In this document: positions 57,913-64,000 of the stretch, one piece after another
Numbering within the stretch: position 1 is the first letter of the stretch
Layout: each line of letters starts with the position of its first letter
Source: Sorghum bicolor
Lineage: Eukaryota > Streptophyta > Magnoliopsida > Poales > Poaceae
Direction of reading: 5' to 3'
NCBI RefSeq assembly: GCF_000003195.3
Contig: NC_012870.2
Coordinates: 620,001 to 684,000, forward strand
DNA length: 64,000 nucleotides
Notes under the pieces: model-generated
What the model was told of the DNA's origin: nothing
Seen by the model: only the letters and a program-made list of their open reading frames with translations
Databases searched by the model: none
Program-made: the position numbers and the translations under genes

Positions 57913-58913
57913 ATTGTTTAGAAGCCAAATATTTAATACAATATTAGTACATATGGGTGGAATGGTGCCAACCAGAGACGTAATACTCACTTGAAAAAGT
58001 AACATTATTAGGGGGAAGAAAATTTAAAAGCTGAAATATGAGCTACAACACTAAACTTTTTTATGGTATATATAGGTCCAACATGTTTTTCAGAAGCCTG
58101 CACACAGGGAATTGTCTGTATAATGAACAATCATGCATGACTAGCGGTGAAGACTCTTGACGAGACTCTTGCTAATATGTATGCATGGACAGCATGCAGC
58201 TATAAATATTGTCAACAGCGCGCATGGCGTATATATACCTGCATAATCACATGCATAACTTGTTGTGGTTCTTTCTTTTTCAAAAACTCATTGAATCATT
58301 ATGAAACAAGAGCATTAACTTAGGTTCAAATGAACATATATACATTTTACTTTTACATGTGCTAGCTACTGTCGTTCTCAATCTCAATTATTGCCCGATC
58401 ATCGTCCCTCATTACTAGCTCAGCTTGGAGCTTGGTGTTTTTTTTTTTGACAACTAAGCTTGGTGTTAATAATTAAGCTGCTAATAGCCTAATAACAAGT
58501 CAAAAATTGAGTTGACGAGTGAATAGAGTGGCTAATCAGCGTGTGACTTACTATTTCCATTGATAGATATTGTATACTAAGAGTCTGTTTGACACGGTCT
58601 TAGCTCCCGCAACAGTTTCTACAGAGATAGAGGAACAAACATCAAACATTTTCTTTGAGAAAAAAGCAAGTAAATTTCTGTTGAATATTAGAAGACAGTC
58701 GTTTTAAGATAAGGAGTGGAGCTATAAAAAAAATGCTTCCACTTCGCCGGAGGAGCGCTTAAAGAGGACTCGTGCCAACCAAATCCTGCTGGTGCTGGTG
58801 GTCTGTGTGCGCTCAATTTCTTCTGAAACCTTGAGTCGTCACATCGTCGCCGTCGTCGACCGCCGCCTGAGGGTACTGCGTGAACCAGATGTGCCCTGCA
58901 TGAATGCATGTAA

Positions 58914-59227
58914 GCTTTGTTTAATTTCCAAATTAAATTAAAAAAATTTCAACACGTGAAATGTTTAGACGCATACATTGAGTACACAGTTTAGTTGGAA
59001 ATTACGAGACAAATCTTTTAAGCCTGGTTAATCTATGATTAGCCTTAAGTGCTATATTAATCTATATGTGTCAATGATAAATTAATTAGGCTTAATAAAT
59101 TTATCTCACGGTTTCCAGCCGAGTGATGTAATTAGTTTTTTTATTAGTATCCAAACACTTCTTCCAATATCCTACGAAATATCTGATGTGATATCAAAAA
59201 AATTTCCCCCTCCAACTAAACAAGGCC
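58914..59227. mobile_element. Tourist-type MITE, TSD TAA
   Basis: GCTTTGTTTAATTTCC to CAACTAAACAAGGCC, flanked by TAA (58911-58913, 59228-59230). Longer than usual, with a rearranged interior. Confidence 0.8.
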
Positions 59228-59245
59228 TAATACTAGCTTACTTAA

Positions 59246-59486
59246 GTCTTATTTAGTTCGCCATTTTTTTTTGCTGTAACACTTTCGTTTATATTCGATA
59301 ATTATTATCGACTAACTAGATTTAAAGGATATGTCTCGCAAATCATAGACAAATTAAGCAATTAGTTATTATGTGCAGGAAAATGCTTTTCCTCTCTAAC
59401 TCCTCTCTTTCCATCCAGCCTTAGTGTATATACCATAAGATTCAATGTGACGAAGAATCTTAAAAATTTTGGGAACTAAACAAGCC
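59246..59486. mobile_element. Degenerate Tourist-type MITE
   Basis: GTCTTATTTAGTTCGCC start and GGGAACTAAACAAGCC end, with family interior GATTCAATGTGACGAAGAAT. Confidence 0.75.
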
Positions 59487-59956
59487 CGTGGTAGTTCCTC
59501 TGCACTGCAAATGTATTGCTTGCATGGTGTAGCGCCCGATCGCAAGCCGGGTCTACCACTGATCTTCATGTCGGTTGGCCGCTAATTAACAAGATCATCA
59601 GCTACTGCTTGCATGCCCTGATTATATTTCTGCTCACAGTTCTCTTGACACCATGGCTAATTTAGGATTGGGTACTGCACCAGACAAAAGCTTGAGTAGT
59701 GTTGGTGTGGCACCATGGCTAATATATGATTATTTTGTGCACTGCAGCTCTTGCTACATACAGCCCCAAAGGCTATATGTTTTTCTTTTTGTTATTTTGT
59801 TGTTTCTGTCCGCTTCTATCTATCCATAGAACCTTGCATTTCCCTGCCCCGGCCCCGACCATATATCTCTTCCACACGCTAATTTATTATGAAGACACAA
59901 TTCCATTAATATTATATTTCACTGTTATAAAAAACAACTTTAGAACATATACTGCA

Positions 59957-60120
59957 TTCTATGTTTAGAGGCGATCTAATACTTTGGTGTCGCCCAAAGT
60001 ATCTATTCAATTTCAAAGGCAACCAACTCATTTTAGAAGGTAGTCCAATAAAGTTTGCCTCTAAAGGCGGACTCTTAAGAGACCTGCCTCTAAAAATGGT
60101 CATAGACGAAAGTGATCCTC
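59957..60120. mobile_element. Repeat with AGAGGC motifs
   Basis: TTTAGAGGCG, GCCTCTAAAGGCGGACTC and GCCTCTAAAAATGG in both orientations, related in style to 43480-43800. Ends undefined. Confidence 0.35.
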
Positions 60121-60199
60121 CTCTATTAATAGGACCAAGCCCATTACAGTGTGCACAGCTAGCCTCGGTCTGGTATCAAGTGCATAGTATATAAAGTGA

Positions 60200-61145
60200 A
60201 AATACCCTATGTTCTCAATTCTCAATTCTTGATTGCACGCATATTAGAAATTCATGGACACATTTAGTAAAAACAACTACCAAAAATAATTGTTTAGTCT
60301 CTTGCTTTATTTTCTAACAAAATACTTATTTAGATACTCCAATGCTCGGATAAGAATAATGCAGCTCTTAGATTTCGAAAAAATTAGTGGGCAATCAAAA
60401 AGATGTAACCTCGGCCTACCATCATCCTCCCTATCACACCTCCACCTTTGACCATCTCCTCTCCTCCACTTCCGTCGCCATCATCTCACACCACTCCCTT
60501 CCCCCATGCGCCTTCTTCCTCCTTCATCGACCCACCCTCCTACACTGATGTTGTCGATGTCGGCTCCTCCTCCCCACACTCTGCATCCTTGCCCTTTGAT
60601 CCTCTATGTCATCGAGAGATCGATGTGCGCAATGACCTTAGGTTACTCCCTTCTCGTCATCTTCAGCCTAGAGACCGAGGCTTAGGCCATCGTGACCTCT
60701 CACTTGTCCATGGATCTGCCACCACCTAAGTCTCCTACCTCGTCACCTAGCATATCCACTGAGGGAAGACCAAGGCTTAGCATATGCCACCACCTCGCTC
60801 ATCCGAGGTGTGGCGTGGGTGTAGGCGACGATGACGGGTTGCGGGTTATGGCACGTGACATCTTGGCCAAAGCAATGTATAGATAGGAGTTGAGGTGGCC
60901 AGTGGTTTCACAAAGTTGGGGTAGGAGGTGCCACTCCCTCAGGCTCTAGTGTTACAATGGCCTTCTTCCTTGGTGGTGCCTTAGTGCCTGTTACTCCTCC
61001 TTCATCGCTATCTCTTCTCCGTGCACTGTATGAGCTTCAGTTCAATCAAATCAGGTCATTGGACCTATGATTATTCCGCCTATCATTGATCATTGCAAAA
61101 CCACTAATTATTTGCTTCTAAATCAATTCTTAGAATCCATAAACT
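60200..61145. other. Unclassified sequence; no gene supported
   Basis: C-rich part at 60420-60740 with Pro/Ser-rich frames that show no domain. In the duplicate this is the interval that should contain a WRKY gene; none is detectable. Confidence 0.45.
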
Positions 61146-61150
61146 ATCCC

Positions 61151-61370
61151 TTCCCAAAATAAATTTATTTTTATATTCATCTAAAGTCAAACTATCTTAA
61201 ATACAGAAAAGAGTAATATCATCTACGATACCAAATAAATGTAATATAAAAATATATTTCATGGTATATGATAATACTAATTTATTACTATAAATATTAT
61301 TGTTCTTATAAATTTAACTAAACTTAAAATAGTTTGACTTAAGATAAAAATTGATTTGTTTTGAAACGGC
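61151..61370. mobile_element. Stowaway-like MITE
   Basis: CCCTTCCCAAAATAAATT on the left mirrors GATTTGTTTTGAAACGG on the right. Part of it (ATGGTATATGATAATACTAA, 61262) is repeated at 61378. Confidence 0.55.
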
Positions 61371-61499
61371 ATCAAATGGTATATGATAATACTAATTTAT
61401 TACTATATTATTGTTCCTATATGTGTGTAAACAAGAATAGGCGGGTGATCTCTGCATGATATATGGGTGCACACGCGGGTTCGCCCCACATTGCAAAGT

Positions 61500-61740
61500 A
61501 GTCAGAGTGAGTGGTCCGATGTGACTCATCAAGCGACAAAGGAACTGCCACATACGGCAGGAAGATGTACAATTGGCGATGCTCGCGTTCTCGCTCACTC
61601 TCTTGTGATCTCTGTGGGCTTTGCAGACAGAGGCCGGAGGAGCAGTGAAGAAGCAACCACATGCATGCAGCTTTTGACGCATTTCGGCATTTGCCATGAA
61701 AACAAACATAATCACCAGAGCGCATGCATATCTGGACCAT
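61500..61740. repeat. Duplicated block 5, copy B
   Basis: Counterpart of 51200-51480 (upstream side of the WRKY gene). Confidence 0.8.
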
Positions 61741-61744
61741 GATT

Positions 61745-62472
61745 ATTATGTTCACATGCAAGTTATGCAACTGCATCCAGTCACAAAAGCTACCATATTT
61801 TCTAGTACAAAATATTTAATTATAAAATATGCAGAGGTATACTTTGTAAAAGTTTCTTTCAAGACAAATTTATACCAATATATTATGTTCCCAAATTATT
61901 CCCTTTAGGCACAAATAAGTGACTATTGTTTTTTAATTAAAATATTTGTAAAACGTACCAATCCCCTCATTCTAAGCCGTTTAGGACATTGAAATGGTCT
62001 ACAACATTAAACTTTGACTAACAATTTCAATGAAAACATAATATTTTGATCAAGTATAATTAAAGATTATGAGCTCCTTAGGAAGCCTCTAGTCCATGAA
62101 CGCGCGCGCGCACACACACCTAACTCCTATAAGCACCTATGAAACATTAGTTCATTGTTGACGGACCTATCACCTACAGTTAAAAGAATAGCCACACCTA
62201 GTAGAATCTAGAAAAAATGTGAGCACCACATTAAATTTAGAACTCGAATCTAGCTAACTACCTACTCGACCTATAGTCATGGGCAGTGGTGCATTGTTGC
62301 CGCTAATTGTTTCAATATTGTCGATTGGATCCACTAATTGAACCTCCCGATGGGGCTTGTGGGCATAGCAGCGCCGAATTGAGGTCATAACCAGATCTTG
62401 TTCTGGTAAGAGACACCTTTTTTTTCATGTCGGACGATGTTGTAAAGTGAATGTTTCTGTTTTTTAGCCTAG
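61745..62472. other. AT-rich intergenic sequence
   Basis: No recognised gene. (CG)n(CA)n run at about 62102-62118. Confidence 0.4.
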
Positions 62473-62474
62473 GT

Positions 62475-62887
62475 ACTCCCTTCATACCTGAAATTCTTGA
62501 CGTTTAGGACATGATTGTGCTTACAAAGGAGTGATTAATTAGAAGGTATTTTTCTATCTCTACCCCTATTAAATAAACAGAGTCATGACTGCTCTTCAAA
62601 CAAGAAAGTTGTTGAACCCAAGTGGCTAGAGCAGCAGCCTGTGAGTCCCATTGTGCGGGGTGCAGAGTTTGAACCCAATCAGCGCAGTATTTTTTTGCGG
62701 AAGGCCAGCAGTGAGAGGTGTGGGCCTTTAATGCGCAGCCAGCGCGCGAGCCTTGCGGCAGCTGAAGAGGCACGCGGTGTAGGGACAAACGCGTCATGTT
62801 TAAGCCTCTCATGGCGGCAACGTCATTTTTTTTTTCTCAAAACTGATTCTTGATCTAAAACGTCACCTATTATAGGTATGGAGGGAG
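62475..62887. mobile_element. Stowaway-type MITE with TA duplication, containing a SINE
   Basis: CTCCCTTCATACCTG with GACGTTTAGG on the left mirrors AAACGTCACC and GGTATGGAGGGAG on the right; TA flanks at 62473-62474 and 62888-62889. Confidence 0.8.
62605..62835 (+). mobile_element. tRNA-derived SINE inside the Stowaway MITE
   Basis: A-box-like GTGGCTAGAGCAG (near 62623) and B-box-like GAGTTTGAACC (62666-62676), about 35 bp apart as in tRNA genes; ends in T10 (62826-62835). Flanking repeats are imperfect (TTCAAAC / CTCAAAAC). Confidence 0.6.
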
Positions 62888-63189
62888 TACGTAGTTCATG
62901 AAATAATTGAAGCAGGCAATGGATTAAATTATATAATAGTTTTACCCAGATGAACAAATCTACTCCCTCCATTTATAAGACGACTTTTCTAAAAATATCA
63001 AAATATCCCTTGTCGTGTTTTGTTGTGTAGCACTGTGGGTGGAGTGGTGATTGGCAATTTGGCACTGGCAGTTCGGCAGGATTGAATTTAATGAAAAGGG
63101 ACTGTACACATAAATTATTCAGATCTATCGGAATTATTATTGGCACATTTAATTTATCCGAATGTTGGCGAATGGCAAGCAATGCATAC

Positions 63190-63520
63190 GCATGAGGCTA
63201 GGAGAGCGGCCGGGTGATGAGCGAGGAGTGTAGTACGTGGGCGCCGCAGAGCCGCCTGAATGCTGTCGGCCGGCCGGCCGGGGTATCGGTGGGTGGAGGT
63301 GGAGGTGGAGGTGGTGGCGGCGACGGCGACGGCCGGCCGGAGTTTGGTCTGCGCTGCGCGTGCCGGTCGAGATAGCGACGGGCGAGACGACGGAGGGAGT
63401 TGCACTGGTTGGAGTTGGTTGGCGTGGCACGTCGTCGTCGTCGTCGTCGATCGTCATTGTAGCGGCGAGCCGCCGCCGTCGTAAGAGAAGGCAACGGTTG
63501 GATGTGGGCCTTAATTTGTA
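63190..63520. other. GC-rich segment
   Basis: GGTGGAGGTGGAGGTGG and CCGGCCGGCCGG runs. A 141-aa minus-strand frame here has no recognisable domain and is compositionally simple. Confidence 0.4.
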
Positions 63521-63786
63521 TGGGTCGATAACTTTTGTTGGTTCTTGTTCGGCAGAGATGCTGGGCCGGCCCAACTACTATGCCTTGTTTTTTTGGTACG
63601 GGCTACCTTAAAAAAAATAAGAAGGAAAGGGCAAAAGGTCTCGGTTCCAAGAAATTATTTTTCACGTCAGATTTCATTTTCATTTTATTATTTTTCTCCT
63701 GAGATTTCGCTTTCACTATTCATAGTAGTACCATGTTATGTCAACCAACTGAAAAGCATGACGACAGACTGATATTTCTGTCCCTG

Positions 63787-63966
<180 letters not shown>

Positions 63967-64000
63967 AGTTTAAAGTTCCAAAATCCTTTGTCTGAAACAG

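Larger units (their letters stand above)
58480..59870. repeat. Duplicated block 4, copy B
   Basis: Counterpart of 41741-42420, expanded by MITEs at 58914-59227 and 59246-59486. A local repeat of CACCATGGCTAAT also occurs (59650 and 59711). Confidence 0.82.

Noticed and set aside
60448..60729. 93-aa Pro/Ser-rich frame
   Set aside because: No domain; likely transposon-derived C-rich sequence.
63149..63574. 141-aa minus-strand frame near the right end
   Set aside because: Compositionally simple (GGAGGT and CCGGCC runs), no domain, no splice or promoter support.

Overview
The window reads as repeat-rich nuclear DNA of a grass, most probably an Andropogoneae species such as sorghum. This is inferred from many copies of a GGCCTTGTTTAGTT-ended Tourist-type MITE, Tat-lineage Ty3/gypsy elements, plant L1 LINE remnants, tRNA-type SINEs and a solo LTR with CACCGGACG motif clusters. 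Only one intact host gene is supported: a group IIe WRKY transcription factor at 45653-49559, minus strand. No bacterial-style features (operons, CRISPR) are present.

Layout. 1-11557: Tat-type LTR retrotransposon (element 1) whose 5' LTR ends just outside the window. Its gag-protease and pol reading frames are open and separated by one in-frame TAG. A six-exon antisense gene, a 70-bp tandem array and a 462-bp 3' LTR follow. 11558-20084: a T/G-rich tract, a frameshifted condensin-II D3-like fragment, a 142-bp tandem duplication, a MITE, a complete solo LTR with target duplication GGAAG (15076-16984), Helitron-like ends and unclassified repeat. 20085-32117: a second, full-length copy of the same Tat family (element 2) with target duplication ATGTC. 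Its LTRs differ by about 2%, but its genes carry many stops and frameshifts. 32461-36235: a Tourist MITE split by a 3.5-kb hAT transposon whose transposase is nearly intact. 36600-45400: LINEs, MITEs, a SINE and Helitron-like ends. 45653-49559: the WRKY gene, with a MITE containing a second insertion in its upstream region. 50900-56100: MITE, LINE, LTR and CACTA debris. 56100-61750: a diverged, collinear duplicate of blocks that flank the WRKY gene on both sides, but without the WRKY gene. 61750-64000: Stowaway MITEs, one containing a SINE, and a perfect (TAT)n of about 178 bp ending at 63966.

How the parts work together. In the Tat elements the LTR promoter would drive gag-pol on the plus strand. 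A separate promoter-like TATA site, conserved in both copies, lies upstream of the antisense gene on the minus strand. The two transcription units converge, so overlapping transcripts could pair. The antisense gene model closes its frame exactly across five introns, and its splice sites are conserved in both copies. This gene and the conserved TAG between protease and reverse transcriptase are the two most interesting signals. The WRKY gene is structurally complete (canonical intron position and zinc-finger spacing) and probably functional. All coordinates were read by hand from the sequence; no database search was run.
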